From Tillandsia leiboldiana (lineage: Eukaryota > Streptophyta > Magnoliopsida > Poales > Bromeliaceae): 64,000 nt of DNA. Numbering within the stretch: position 1 is the first letter of the stretch; every line of letters starts with the position of its first letter. Location of the stretch: assembly GCA_029204045.2 (NCBI GenBank), contig CM055076.1, positions 10,206,069 through 10,270,068 of the forward strand. Direction: 5' to 3'. The translations under genes were made by a program, and so were the position numbers. The notes under the pieces were generated by a model. The model had not been told where the DNA came from. It made no database searches and saw only the letters and a program-made list of their open reading frames with translations. This document shows, piece after piece, positions 44,215-56,682 of the stretch.

Positions 44215-45664
44215 GAGATGATTCGAGTGGTCTGGGTTCTAAGGGCTGATTTCCTTCTGGGGTCGAAAGCAACGGGAGGCTACTCCTATAGCCTGTTCTT
44301 GTTTGATTGGGGTCGTAGGTATTAGTCTCCCGGGGTTTTCGGACCCTCCGTTATTTGGTTGTAGAGCTTTTACAGCCCGTGAGTTTAACTTGTTGTGTTG
44401 GTTTCCCACTTTAACCGAGGGAGCCGAATCCCTGAACGGTAAGGGATCGAGAACTTCGATAGGCTAAGCCTAGAGTCTGTTCTTGTTTGATTGGGGTTCT
44501 AGGCACCGGCCTAACGAGATTCTCGGACCCTTGCTGCGTCAGACGGTTCTTCTCGTCTATGAGTGGGGTGTCGTTTTGGGAGCCGTTTGGGCTGACGGCG
44601 GTCCCAGTGGTTGCGTACTTTCTTTTAGTGGGTTAGCTTTCTGAGATTGAGTCGTGGAGTCTTTCTCCGACTGAGTTATGCTAGTTGAGCATTGAGTTGC
44701 GATCTGTTTGATCATGGATTATAGCCTGCTGAGACTGAGGTTTTATGCCAGTTGTGAGATACTTGAGTTCGCGGGGTCGCTCCCCGCGAGCTACGCTCCG
44801 GATGCGATGATGATACCGAGCCTGACGAGGCTGCGATGTGGTTACTGAGATAGTCCTTGAGGGACAGCCTACGTAAGACCAAGCCCTGTTTGGGCATGAG
44901 TGGCAGTAGATGAGCGCAGGCTTGACTGGTCCAAAGAGGGACAGTCATTGAGATTGGGTGATATGTGAGAGTGAGTTTCATAGCATGTTCATAGATGAGT
45001 TTTACCTTGAGCATGATACTTGAGACATATTAGCAGTAGCGAGTGGAGGCATACCATCATCTGTGTTTTTTCCCTTTTGAGCATAGTAGATAGAGGCATG
45101 ATAGCTGTAGATACTTTTCCATCTTAGTTTTCATTATCTCAGTCTTTTTCTGTTATCTTGCCTCTAGTAGACTTAGTGGGCAGACCGTGGGTCTTGGAGA
45201 CGGTACCCACTGAGAACTACTGTAGGATGTAGTTCTCACGCCCTCTATCGGTGACAGGTTGCTGAGGCTTTTCCTTCCGTTCCTGCCCGAGCTGGCGCGA
45301 CGGACCGAGGACAGGGAGTCACGAGATAGTTCCCTACCAGCATAGTTCCTTAGAGTGAGGTAGATGTACCATCCCGGACTTTGGGATTCACTGGTGATTG
45401 TTATATTTCTAGTTTTTAGTTATCTCCGTTTTTGGTTTCATAGATGTTGTATAGGTGGATTGTTATTTGTATCTGACCTTGTATTTATTTTCAGCTTATT
45501 AGTAGTTCGATTTTTATATTACAACTTTTATTTTCCGCTCTGATATCTGTGTAGCTGTAGTTATATCTTCTGCAGGTTAGACGCTTCGTCGGTGCGGGGC
45601 TTCCCGTGTTGACGGCGGATCTGTTGGCGAGCCCGGGTCGCAGTTTCGACCCCGGGGCGTGACA
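44215..45664 (+). repeat. G2 3' LTR, second part
   Basis: Begins with the right GAGAT copy of C3's target duplication and ends GGGGCGTGACA. The first 400 bp hold diverged sub-repeats of about 185 bp, marked by TGTTCTTGTTTGATTGGGG at about 44293 and 44477 and by GGGAGCCGTTTGGG (44579, also 32581). The last 887 bp match the 5' LTR. Confidence 0.88.
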
Positions 45665-46282
45665 CTTCCGCTCATTCTGCCTACTGAAACCGGCGGCTAC
45701 TCCTTTAGCATTTCGGCACAAGGAGAGAGGTACTGCCACAGCCCCACAGGAGGTTCTATACGACGACCAACCCAAAGCCGATCATGGCGACTCCGGATCC
45801 CAGTCTCTCCGCGCCGTGCGCCGTTGGCCCGAAGGCTGCGGTCGGAAACCCCGCGACGACCCGGCAGAGAACGCACTGCCCCGGAGAGAGTAACAGCAGG
45901 TAATACTCCATTGTAGTTTCTCTTCGATTTCATATCCCATTGATACCGGAGCATCCCACACCTTCCAATCTTATTCTTTTCGCCCTTACCCATCGTTACT
46001 AGAAAAAACCCTCCATCGTGGAAATAGGTTCGTTCGGACTACTAGGCAATCCCTCGGGGCAGGTAGCTATGCTCCTTCCCGGCCAGCGAGGTTGGGCAGG
46101 TTCTTATGCTCTATGAACTAGTAGGGATCCCGCTTAGGGATCTCGGTGGGGCGCATGGGATCGACAGTCACCGCAAATTTGTAAGCGGTGTTTGATTGCC
46201 TGAAGTTCCAAGTGTGCCTCCGGGAACCGAGCTTGCTGGAACTTGTGAACTTAACTTGTAAGGACGTTTTCTTCTCGCCTTT
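45665..46282. other. Unassigned low-copy segment between G2 and C4
   Basis: 618 bp with no match elsewhere in the window and no convincing ORF, LTR end or RNA gene. Base composition is more balanced than the copia spacers. Texture (dense GC/AT mix, short purine runs) would fit organelle-derived DNA, but I recognise no organelle gene. It may be the oldest flanking sequence in the window, or part of another degraded element. Confidence 0.4.
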
Positions 46283-47593
46283 TGTTAAGGAGTTTGTTTT
46301 GGCGTATTTTGTGAAAGTTTTAAGTCTTGAAGATTGAAGATAAAGAAGTTTGGATCATATACCTCAATCTCAAGAAAGAAGAATTCAAAAGGATCTGGTA
46401 CGTTTAACTAATTATTTTTGATGATCCGAATACTTCGTATAGTGTAGAAACACTTGGATGAATTTTTAATTGCATAAAAATCAAAAACTGGACATGGGAC
46501 ATGTTCAGGATCCGGATCAGGCACGGCAGTCCGGATCCCGAACGGTGTTTGTTCATATGCAAATCTAGTCCGGATCCAAGCCATTTCTGATCCGGACCCC
46601 GAACATGGGTTTTGCTGAAATGTATGAACAGTCCGGATCCAAGCCATTTCTGATCCGGACCCCGAACATGGGTTTTGCTGAGATGTATGAACAGTCCGGA
46701 TCAGGCATTTCAGTCCGGACCCCGAACGTCTGTTTTTCTGGATATAGTCTGTCTCGTTACGACAGTCCGGACCGCCATAATTCCAGTCCGGACCGTCGTC
46801 CTGTAAAATTCCAGAAAAGGTTAGGTTTTGATTCTTATCCTCTTCCAACGGTTTCTAACCTATAAATAAACCCTATGATTCATTTTCTAGGGTAAGCCGA
46901 ATAAATCAAAATACAGCCATAAAAAGAAAAATCCACCTATAGAGAAGAAAGGAAATCAATAGATTTAATCCTATGTTTCTTCATCTATATTGATTGATTT
47001 GATTCTAGGTTTTAATACTCAGATTTTGAGTAGAATCAAATTAATGAATACTTAGATGGTATTTCCGATCTATTTCTAATCTAAGTATTCGGCGGATCAT
47101 CACCACCCAAAAACAACGATTTTCCCAAAATCGGCGCGTGGACTCGCGTGGCCTTGTGGATTCAAGGTGCTACCGCTCTCGTGGATTCGGAGCGAGGTAT
47201 GTTCGTGGATTCGAGATGTGCTACTGGGTGAAGACCGTGGATTCGGTCAGACGCTGTGGATTCGGCGTTGGATGCTAATCGTGGATTCGAGGAGCGTTGC
47301 GGAGCGAGCGGAGAAGATCAACTCGGAGCGTATGGAAAAAGGTTGAGTATTCTGTGAGTGCGTTATATCACCTTTGTGCGTGTTATAATCTTAGTTGATT
47401 TCACCGTGTTATCGGTCCCGTGGTTTTTTACTCCTGGTTTTGGAGTTTTCCACGTAAAAATCTTGCGTGTTAGTTTTCATTTCCGCATTGAGTTTTATTG
47501 CGCAAAGATTTTTGAGTGTTTATTGTTTACACCTATTCACCCCCCTCTAGGTGTTTTTTTCCCTATTTAGATCATTATTTACATAACCCGACA
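46283..47593 (+). repeat. C4 5' LTR (1311 bp)
   Basis: TGTTAAGG...AACCCGACA. Palindrome-derived array 46508-46796, TATA box CCTATAAATAAA at 46859-46870, GTGGATTC series about 47150-47300. Confidence 0.9.
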
Positions 47594-47595
47594 AG

Positions 47596-47607
47596 TGGTA
47601 TCAGAGC
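47596..47607 (+). other. C4 primer binding site
   Basis: TGGTATCAGAGC, two bases after the LTR. Confidence 0.87.
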
Positions 47608-47626
47608 GGGAATAGGGTTGTAAACA

Positions 47627-50600
47627 ATGGCTGAAGGTGGAAACATCAACAGACCCCCGTTTTTCGATGGAACAAATTATGCCTACTGAAAAATACGGAT
47701 GAAAGCATTTCTTATTACCATCGACGAACGGGTGTGGCAATCTATCGAGTTAGGATGGTCAAATCCAACTGAAGTTATTGTTGATGTTCACACCATCAAA
47801 CCTAGGTCGAAATGGACCAAGGAAGAGATAGACTTATCTTCTTACAATGGCAAAAGAATCAATGCTTTATTTAATGCCTTGTCTCAAACTGAATTCTCTC
47901 GCGCCTCAGCATGTGAGGCTACGAAAGAAATCTGGGATGTTCTTCAAGTTACACATGAGGGAACTAACCTTGTGAAGATTCAAAAGCTGCAAATGCTTAC
48001 GAGCAGATTTGACTCTATTTTCATGGCAGAAAATGAATCATTCACAGACTACTATACATGATTGCAAGACATCGTAAACACATGTGCTAACTTGGGAGAG
48101 AAGATTCCAGAATTTAAAATTGTAAGAAAGATCTTAAGAACTCTTCCTGGAAGATTTCGTTCCAAGGTTACGGCCATTGAAACTATTAAACACCCGGACG
48201 AAATCCGTGTAGAAGAATTAGTTGGTTCATTACAAACATATAAAATGACATTTCCTACTAACTATTCTTCTGGAAAAGCATCTACTTCTAAGTCTTCAGG
48301 TTTTGCGTTGAAAACTACAAAAGAAGAAGACGCGGATTCATCCTCCTCAGGCGATGACGAGAACCTATCTATGGAGGACTTTGAGAAGCAGCTTGCTCTC
48401 TTGACAAAAAATTTTCGCCGAAACTTTCGAAGGGGTAATTCAAGTAAAACTTCATCCTCCGGAAAGTGGAAGAAAGGCAAAGGTTTTTCAAGCCAAAAGT
48501 CAAGAAAGCAAGAAAGTTTTTGAAAGGATAAGAAAAGCTCAGAAGGACAAGTCCAATGCTTCAAGTGCCGAGGATACGGCCATATCTCAACGGAGTGTCC
48601 AAATAAGAATCCGTCCAAGAAGAAGGCGATGCAAGCCATCACTTGGGATGACACCTCAACGACAAATGAGTCATCTTCAAGTGATGAAGAGAACAACCCA
48701 ACGGCATTCCACGCGTCCACATCTTCACCCTTCATATGCTTAATGGCAAGTACATCCGATTCATTGTCCAACTTCTCCCAGGTTGAAAAAACTGTAACGG
48801 ACGACGAATCGAGTAACTCTGAAGGTGAAGATTTTGCTCTAGCCTACCACAGACTTTTGAGGGATTCAAAGAAACTGGCTAAGCAAAACAAGGGGTTGAG
48901 AGGGAGATTGCAGGATCTCGAAGAAGAAGTAAAAAGGGTAACTTCTCTTTCGACCGGTCTTGAAGTGGAAAGGGATAACCTGATAAAAGCAAATGCTTCA
49001 CTTCAAGAGAAAAATGAGCATTTCGAGAAGATACATGTAACGATGATTGACAAAGCTGGTTACTTCTTGAAGCTCTACACCGAGGCCCGACAAGAAAAAA
49101 TGGAGATGACAAAGACCATTTTCCAACTCAAGGATGATTTAAAGAGATTCTCTTCTGGAAGGAGCAAGTTGGATAAATTACTTGGTCTTGGTCAAACAAA
49201 CCGATTCGGCCTCGGATACACTCAAACTGGAGACATTCCTAGTTCGAGTGGAACAGTTTTTGTGCCCCAGTCGGCAACTCCTCCTCCGACGACGGAATTC
49301 TCAGCATACAACGACAACAACCCTACCTCACCCTCTTCGGGATCGTCAAGAACAAAGGTTTGTTTTCGTTGTGGTTATACAGGGCACATAAGAAGAAATT
49401 GCAAGAATGGAGCGCTAAGATCAAATCAAGCACATATTGCAACTACTACCAATGAGTTCATTTCCCGCAAATCAAAGAAGGATCTTTCAAAAGGAAAGAA
49501 CATTGGTAGTACATCAAACAAGACGACGACGTCAAGGAAAAGCGATGGATCAATCAAGACGCTTTCACCAAAGGTATCAACTTCACAATCATTTTCGACG
49601 TACTCCAAAACTCAAAAGGTTTGGGTACGCAAAGGTGAAATCTTCCCTTGTCTTGTTGTTCATACTTCTTTACATGCTTATGATAATTCGTCTTGGTATT
49701 TGGATAGTGGTTGTTCTCGTCATATGACCGGTGACAAAAACAGTTTTCAAACTTTAGAGAAAATCTCCGGAGGACATGTTGTTTTCAGAGACGGTCGTTC
49801 TTCCAAAATTGTTGGAAAGGGAACAATCGCTATTCCTGAAGGCCCGGTTTTGAATAATGTTTTATTTGTTGAAGGCCTAAAGACTAACCTCATTAGTATA
49901 AGTCAACTTTGTGACAATGGGTTCTCAGTTAATTTTTCTTCTGTAGAATGTGTTGTAACTGATAAGGACCAGGTATTCTTTTTAAAAGGGGTTAGATCGG
50001 AAAATAATTGCTATGTTGTTTCAAACAAAGTTTCTGAAAAATGTAACCTAGTTTCTTTGGATAATGAAACTGTTTGCCATGAAAGACTAGGTCACATGAA
50101 TTTTAAAGAACTAGCAAGGATTTCAAATAAGGACGTGGTTAAGGGGGTTCGTAAACTTTTATTTAAAGAAAACATTGTGTGTGGTGGTTGTCAAAAGGGA
50201 AAACAATCAAGAGTTGCACACAAGAACTTGAACCACGTCGGTACCAAACGACCCTTGGAATTACTGCATATGGATTTAATGGGGTCGATTCGTCAACCAT
50301 CTTTGGGAGGTAAATGGTATATTTTTCTTTTGGTTGATGATTTCTCTAGGTATTCATGGGTAACTTTTTTAAAAGAGAAAGCGGATACTTTCGACTCTTT
50401 TCATGAGGTTTGTCATCGTATTATGAATGAAAGAAATGAAAAGATCATTCGTGTTCGAAGTGATAGAGGTGGAGAATTCATTAATTCTAAATTCATTGAT
50501 TTTTGCACTTCCAATGGGATAAAACATGAATTCTCAGCACCCTATACACCTCAGCAGAATGGTGTTGTTGAGCGCAAAAAAAAGGGTTGTTCAAGAGATG

Positions 50601-52754
50601 GCGCGTGTGATGCTTCATAGCCGGAATTTACCGTTATATTTTTGGGCTGAAGCTGTGAACACCGCTGTCTATGTAATTAATCGAGTGTATGTGCGCCCTG
50701 GAACTTTAAATACACCATATGAGCTGTGGTTTAGTAGAAAACCGAATATCAAATATTTTCGTATCTTTGGGAGTCGATGTTTTATTCTGCGTGATCGCGA
50801 AAACCTTGGTAAGTTCGACTCTCGAAGCGACGAAGGGATTTTCATGGGTTATTCTACTAACAGTAGAGCATATCGGGTATTTAACTTGGAATCTAAAACG
50901 ATGATAGAATCTATAAATGTTAAAGTAGATGAAGCTTTCCAGTTTGCATCTGATAAATCTACCCTTGATATGTCTCTAGATGATGATACTCCTGTAAATG
51001 CATCTTCTCGTAATAACTCTTTCAATAAAGTTGATGCATCTAATGGTTCTTCAAGTTTATCTAATGTGCAGGAATTATCACATGTACCTCCGACTACTCC
51101 GTTACCGCAAACGTTACGCATCTCCAAGGATCATTCGGAATCTAACATTATTGGAGACCCACAAGAAGGAGTTAGAACTCGGAGACAGTTGGTTTGTGGA
51201 GTCGCATGCTACGTCTCCATGATTGAACCAAAGAACATCGATGAAGATCTTCAGGATGACTACTGGATTGAAGCTATGCAGGAAGAGCTCCATCAGTTCG
51301 AACGAAACAAAGTCTGGGAATTAACAAAGCCTCCGAAGCAACACAACGTGATTGGTACTAAATGGATTTTCAAGAATAAGAAGAACGAGGATGGTACCAT
51401 CATCAAGAATAAAGCACGCCTAGTTGCTCAAGGCTACTCTCAAATAGAAGGTATAGACTTTGATGAAACGTTCGCCCCAGTAGCTAGACTCGAGTCAATT
51501 CGTATTTTATTCGCAATTGCTTGTCATTTTAAAATCAAACTCTTTCAAATGGACGTCAAGAGCGCATTTTTAAATGGGTTTTTAAATAAGGAAGTTTATG
51601 TGGCTCAACCGAAAGGTTTTGTAGACTGTAAACAACCTAACCATGTTTTTCGTTTGAAAAAGGCTCTTTACGGTATAAAACAAGCACCGCGAGCGTGGTA
51701 CGAAAGGTTGACAAAACACCTATTAGAAAAGGGCTATACTCGAGGGGGAGCTGACCGGACTCTCTTTGTGTAGCATTATCAGAATAATTTTATTGTGGCA
51801 CAAATCTATGTCGATGACATTGTATTTGGGGCAACTAGAGACAATGATGCTTCTAAATTCGCTGAAACCATGGAAAGCGAATTTGAGATGTCGATGATGG
51901 GCGAACTGACATACTTTCTTGGATTGCAAGTGAAACAAAATGATGATGGCATCCATTTGTGTCAATCCAAGTATGCAAGGGAGTTGGTGAAGAAATTCGA
52001 TTTAGAAAACTCTAAAGATTTTCCGACTCCTATGGGAACTAGCAATAAGGGATTAGGAAGTGAATCTCTTAGTGAGAGTGTAGACGAGAAGCTTTATCGC
52101 AGCATGATAGGAAGTCTACTCTATCTTACAGCTAGTCGCCCGGATATATCCTTTAGTGTTGGGATTTGCGCGAGATATCAATCAGCACCAAAGGAGGTTC
52201 ACCTGAAAGCGGTGAAAAGGATCATCCGGTACATCAAAGGAACTTTGAATTTCGGAATTTGGTATCCTATGGGAACAACGCTTGACATTATAGGATATTC
52301 AGATGCCGATTGGGCAGGATCTGTGGATGATCGGAAGAGCACGAGTGGTGCATGCTTTTATCTTGGCCATTGCCTTGTTGCATGGCATAGTAAAAAGCAA
52401 AACTGCATTGCACTCCCGACTGCCGAAGCGGAATATATTTCAGCAGGTAGTTGTTCAACCCAACTCATTTGGATGAAAAGTGTGTTGAGCGACTTCCGAA
52501 TTTCAGCAACTTCGGTAACGATTCTTTGTGACAACACAAGTGCTATAAACATTTCAAAAAACCCTGTGTTGCACTCGAGAACAAAACACATTGAACTTAG
52601 ATATCATTTTCTAAGAAAGCTAGTTGAATCAAATATTCTTCAAATCTCCTACATTTCAACTGAAGATCAATTAGCCGATATTTTAACAAAACCTTTGGAT
52701 CAAAAACGTTTTATTCATTTGCGTAAGGCAATTGGAATGCTTTCCTTGAAATAA
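47627..52754 (+). pseudogene. C4 gag-pol pseudogene, all domains present
   Basis: ATG at 47627 (MAEGGNIN). Domains match C2 in order, including both CCHC knuckles, protease DSGCSRHMTG, integrase HHCC and core, RT YVDD and RNase H. Breaks: TGA at 47687-47689 (Trp codon in C2), TGA at 48059-48061 (Arg), TGA at 48521-48523 (Ser), a frameshift at an A-run (50576-50583) just after the integrase Glu, and TAG at 51771-51773 (Lys). The first two fit C-to-T decay of methylated DNA. No protease/integrase deletion, so that loss is specific to the C1/C3 line. Confidence 0.9.
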
Positions 52755-53690
52755 TTTCTTTTTGAAACCAATCCTTAGGTTAGGTTTTGTTTTTGTGTTT
52801 TTGTTCTTTACCTATGCTTGTACATAGAACATTAATTGAGCATTAGTTATATTGACTTTAACTGCATCCTTTTATATGTTTAGAAATTTATTATGCTTTA
52901 GATATCATAATAATTCATTTGATGCAATGATCATTTATGTCAATTAAATCATCTTTGTTTTGATCAAAGTCAATTTCTCTCTCAAATGATCTATTGGTTT
53001 AGTTTTTATCTTATTTGACAATTGAGTCGAGTATGAAATTGAGATCAATTTTTGGTTGAATACTTTACATTTTAAATAATTGATAGCCATTTGAGGGGGA
53101 GTTAATGAAAATTGTTATGCTCAAAAGATGTGGAAAGAGTTACATCCCAATGAGGAGTGTGAAAACTACCACCACATGGAGGAAAGAGCTACCACCTCGG
53201 TCGTTCGAGTACTGTGTGCAGCTACCACATGTATACCAAGCATGGTTTTTCAAATTTGATTAAATAAAATGCATGTTGAAATACTTGACTCTGTCAAATT
53301 TCAAGGTTGGTATAAGGTGGGATTTTGAATGAAAAATGCTCAAAGAGCCACTATCTTCAACAAATTGTCTAGATACATTATCTAATATATTTGGGATTTC
53401 AAACATCTATTGATCTTGGTATTTCATTTTCTTTACCAAATTGATGATTTGATAAAGGCATTACGCATAAGATCATGTTAGATGTGATTGAAGTTGTTCA
53501 ACTTTAAGGGATATAATTTTTATAAATTTTCGTTTCATTTGTTGGATATTGTTGATAGATTTTGCATAATCTATTTCTTGTTGTATGAAACGATGATTTT
53601 CATTTAAAGTTGATACACAAAAGTGCTTACAATCTTTTTCTGGATTTTCTAGAATTTTTCAAAATTTTTCTGAAGAAAAAGTTTGAAGCC
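52755..53690 (+). other. C4 noncoding spacer between pol and internal promoter
   Basis: About 0.94 kb homologous to the C1-C3 spacers, no ORF. CTACCAC block at about 53145-53235 with three copies of the motif. Confidence 0.6.
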
Positions 53691-53801
53691 GATCCGGACT
53701 GGACAAGCCGATCCGGATCCCGAACGCAGGTATTTCCTGCGGGTAGCCGATCCGGACTGGATTCACGATCCAATCCGGACCGCGGCTAGGGTTTTATATA
53801 G
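53691..53801 (+). promoter_or_regulatory. C4 internal promoter-like cassette
   Basis: Four CCGGA units (GATCCGGACTGG, GATCCGGATCCCGAACG, GATCCGGACTGG, AATCCGGACC), then GCGGCTAGGG and TTTTATATAG (53792-53801). Shorter than in C1-C3, and the units have drifted towards the same CCGGAC form as in C4's LTR. A leader with a CTCTCTCTCT run follows to 53917. Confidence 0.5.
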
Positions 53802-53917
53802 AACAAAAGGGTTTTGATTTCTTTTTATTTCAATCTTTTGTTCCTAAGTCTCCAGAGCTTCTCTCTCTAGAATTCATCCATTTTGGAGGCTTCCAAACTC
53901 AAGTTCTTCGATTCTAA

Positions 53918-54295
53918 GTAAGTTTTCTTGATCAAAATCTCTGTTTTTCACAATTTTTACCTTTTTACTCCAAAACGTGAAGAAAATCATGCAACTTTTT
54001 CGTTTGGAATTGGTTTTTGATCAAATTTCTTTTGAAATAAGAACTCTGGGTAGATAAGTTTTGATTATATGCTAGGTATTCTCCTGATTAACGGATTTTT
54101 AGGCTTCGGTTTCTAAAATTTCGGTTTTAGGGCATATAATAGGAATTTTTGAAAATCATAGGTTTGATCTATTTTTAAAATTCTTTTGGCAAAACTAATT
54201 TGATACCTAGTCTCTCTACACGATTATGATTGTTTAGGTACAATTTCAATTTTTGAAAATAAACAATTTCTCGTGTTCTTGAGTATTGCTCACAG
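53918..54295 (+). other. C4 predicted leader intron
   Basis: GTAAGT donor at 53918, GCTCACAG acceptor ending at 54295, 378 nt, T-rich. Matches the C1-C3 introns in position. Confidence 0.55.
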
Positions 54296-54317
54296 GCTTT
54301 TCTATTATCTGAGCACG

Positions 54318-54887
54318 AGTAGCAAAATAGTTTTTGCTTGGATTATTGCGCTCATTGTAGCATTAGTGGGAACTCGAGCATCTGTCAAAAAGGAATAAGC
54401 TGAAGCAAGTCAGGAGAAGATAAACACTGTTCCTCAAGCTGAGTCAGAATCAGAGGATGAAGAGGATTGGGAAATATTTTGTAAAGAATCAAAACAAGCG
54501 ATGGATGACGAAGATAGGTTCTATGTAGAGGAAAAGAAGCTGACAACGTCTTCCTCGACAACCAAACATCCCACAAGGAGCAAGAATTCGAGAGGCAGAG
54601 GAACTCAGCTTAATGAACCACTCGCCAGAGAACGCTCTCTGCCTAGAGAATCTCCAAATAAACCTTCAGCATCCGCACAATCTCCTTCTACCTCCAAGAG
54701 AATAACTACAAAAGCTGATATACTGTCTATGCAACGAGCACAAAGGAGAATGTCTGAAGCACAAGAAAGAATGTCGGCTGACATTCACAAGATGAAAAAG
54801 AACTGCTCCAAATTATCAAAAATGCTTAAAGGGATTCTACACAAACGGGACTGCAGTAGCTCAGAAGGATCAGAGTCGGACACTTGA
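54318..54887 (+). pseudogene. C4 shortened env-like ORF
   Basis: The frame holds the N-terminal hydrophobic segment (SKIVFAWIIALIVALVGTRA), a single in-frame TAA (54396-54398), then acidic Ser-rich sequence and the C-terminal coiled coil (MQRAQRRMSEAQERM) ending SSEGSESDT. The central domain seen in C1 and C3 is missing entirely. No ATG opens the frame at the position used in C1-C3. Confidence 0.7.
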
Positions 54888-55575
54888 ACTTCCTTCTAAC
54901 ATATCGTTTTGTTATGCAGGCTTAGTTTTTAGCTTTTTTTTAGGTCTCTGATTTTTCTTGTTTTAGTACTTTTCATCTCTCCGTTTTGTAATTGTTTGGC
55001 TTATTTTGTGACAAAAAGGGAGAGAGAGCAGAGAACTAGCGAAGAGAACTACTTGAACAATGACTACTTTGAACAATGCTTGTGTGAGAACTATGAACTT
55101 TGAAGGTAAGTATAACTTCAACTTTTGGTTTTATATTTTGATTGATGCATGCCTCAACTAACTATTCGACTAACTATTTTGGGCATGTAATATTTCTAAC
55201 AAGTTGTTAGTTAACTAACATACATATGACATTTCGTTTTTAATGCTTAGAAGATATGTCTAATTTTGATTGTGATCTTGTTACATATCTGAATTTGTGA
55301 ATGTCATGGTGAGTATAAACTCTATCTCTGTGTTTGGTTTTTGAATGTTACAAATTCTTGAGGTATCTAACGATCTTTTGTTTGTCAATAATGATTTCTT
55401 TTTGCAGAGAGTACAGATGTCTAAGTCTAGAGTCTGTTTTAGGAGTTTATCTCATGTGTTTATTTATTGGTTCTCCAATGTAAATTTTTGTTGTATGGTG
55501 ATATCAACAAAAATATCTTTTTGAATTTTCTTGAGTGGATTTTTGTTTTGTCACGAAACCGCCAAAGGGGGAGAT
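54888..55575 (+). other. C4 3' noncoding region with two polypurine tracts
   Basis: Internal tract at 55012-55028 (ACAAAAAGGGAGAGAGA) after TTTTGTG, and the LTR-adjacent tract CCAAAGGGGGAGAT (55562-55575) after TTTGTCACGAAACCG. A/T-rich between, no ORF. Confidence 0.8.
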
Positions 55576-56682
55576 TGTTAAGGAATTTGTTTTGGCGTAT
55601 TTCGTGAAAGTTTTAAGTCTTGAAGATTGAAGATAAAGAAGTTTGGATCATATACCTCAATCTCAAAAAAGAAGAATTCAAAAAGATCAGGTACGTTTAA
55701 CTAATTATTTTTGATGATCCGAATACTTCGTATAGTGTAGAATCACTTGGATGAATTTTTAATTGTATAAAAATCAAAAACTGGACATGGGACATGTTCA
55801 GGATCCGGATCAGGCACGGCAATCCGGATCCCGAACGGTGTTTGTTCATACGCAAATCCAGTCCGGATCCAAGCCATTTCTGATCCGGACCCCGAACATG
55901 GGTTTTGCTGAAATGTATGAACAGTCCGGATCCAAGCCATTTCTGATCCGGACCCTGAACATGGGTTTTGCTGAGATGTATGAACAGTCCGGATCAGGCA
56001 TTTCAGTCCGGACCTCGAACGTCTGTTTTTCTGGAAATAGTCTGTCTCGTTACGACAGTCCGGACTGCCATAATTCCAGTCCGGACCGTCGTCCTGTAAA
56101 ATTCCAGAAAAGGTTAGTTTTTGATTCTTATCCTCTTCCAACGGTTTCTAACCTATAAATAAACCCTATGATTCATTTTCTAGGGTAAACCGAATAAATC
56201 AAAATACGGCCATAAAAAGAAAAATCCACCTATAGAGAAGAAAGAAAATCAATAGATTTAATCCTATGTTTCTTCATCTATATTGATTGATTTGATTCTA
56301 GGTTTTCATACTCAGATTTTGAGTAGAATCAAATTAATGAATACTTAGATGGTATTTCCGATCTATTTCTAGTCTAAGTATTCGGCGGATCATCACCACC
56401 CAAAAACAACGATTTTCCCAAAATCGGCGCGTGGACTCGCGTGGCCTTGTGGATTCAAGGTGCTACCGCTCTCGTGGATTCGGAGCGAGGTACGTTCGTG
56501 GATTCGAGACGTGCTACTGGGTGAAGACCGTGGATTCGGTCAGACGTTGTGGATTCGGCGTTGGACGCTAATCGTGGATTCGAGGAGCGTTGCGGAGCGA
56601 GCGGAGAAGATCAACTCGGAGCGTATGGAAAAAGGTTGAGTCGTCTGTGAGTGCGTTATATCACCTTTGTACGTGTTATAAT
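55576..56682 (+). repeat. C4 3' LTR, first 1107 bp
   Basis: Matches 46283-47389 without net length change. Cut by G3 at 56682/56683; the remaining 204 bp should lie beyond the right edge. Confidence 0.9.

Larger units (their letters stand above)
28041..45664 (+). mobile_element. G2: non-autonomous Ty3/gypsy element, split by C3
   Basis: 5' LTR fragment (28041-28928), primer binding site, gag pseudogene, about 2.0 kb interior with no pol, polypurine tract, and a 3' LTR of about 3445 bp interrupted by C3. The 887 bp shared by both LTRs show about 22 differences by eye. The interior has only a gag remnant, so it depended on another element. Right flank starts CTTCC; the left flank is lost beyond C2. 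Confidence 0.85.
46283..56682 (+). mobile_element. C4: older, diverged Sirevirus-like Ty1/copia element
   Basis: 5' LTR, primer binding site, gag-pol with protease and integrase retained but interrupted, spacer, internal promoter cassette, intron, shortened env-like ORF, two polypurine tracts, and a 3' LTR cut by G3 after 1107 bp. LTRs (about 28 differences in 1107 bp) begin TGTTAAGG rather than TGTTACGG and carry GTCCGGA variants of the palindrome: a separate subfamily from C1-C3. Left flank ends CCTTT; the right flank is off-window. Confidence 0.9.
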
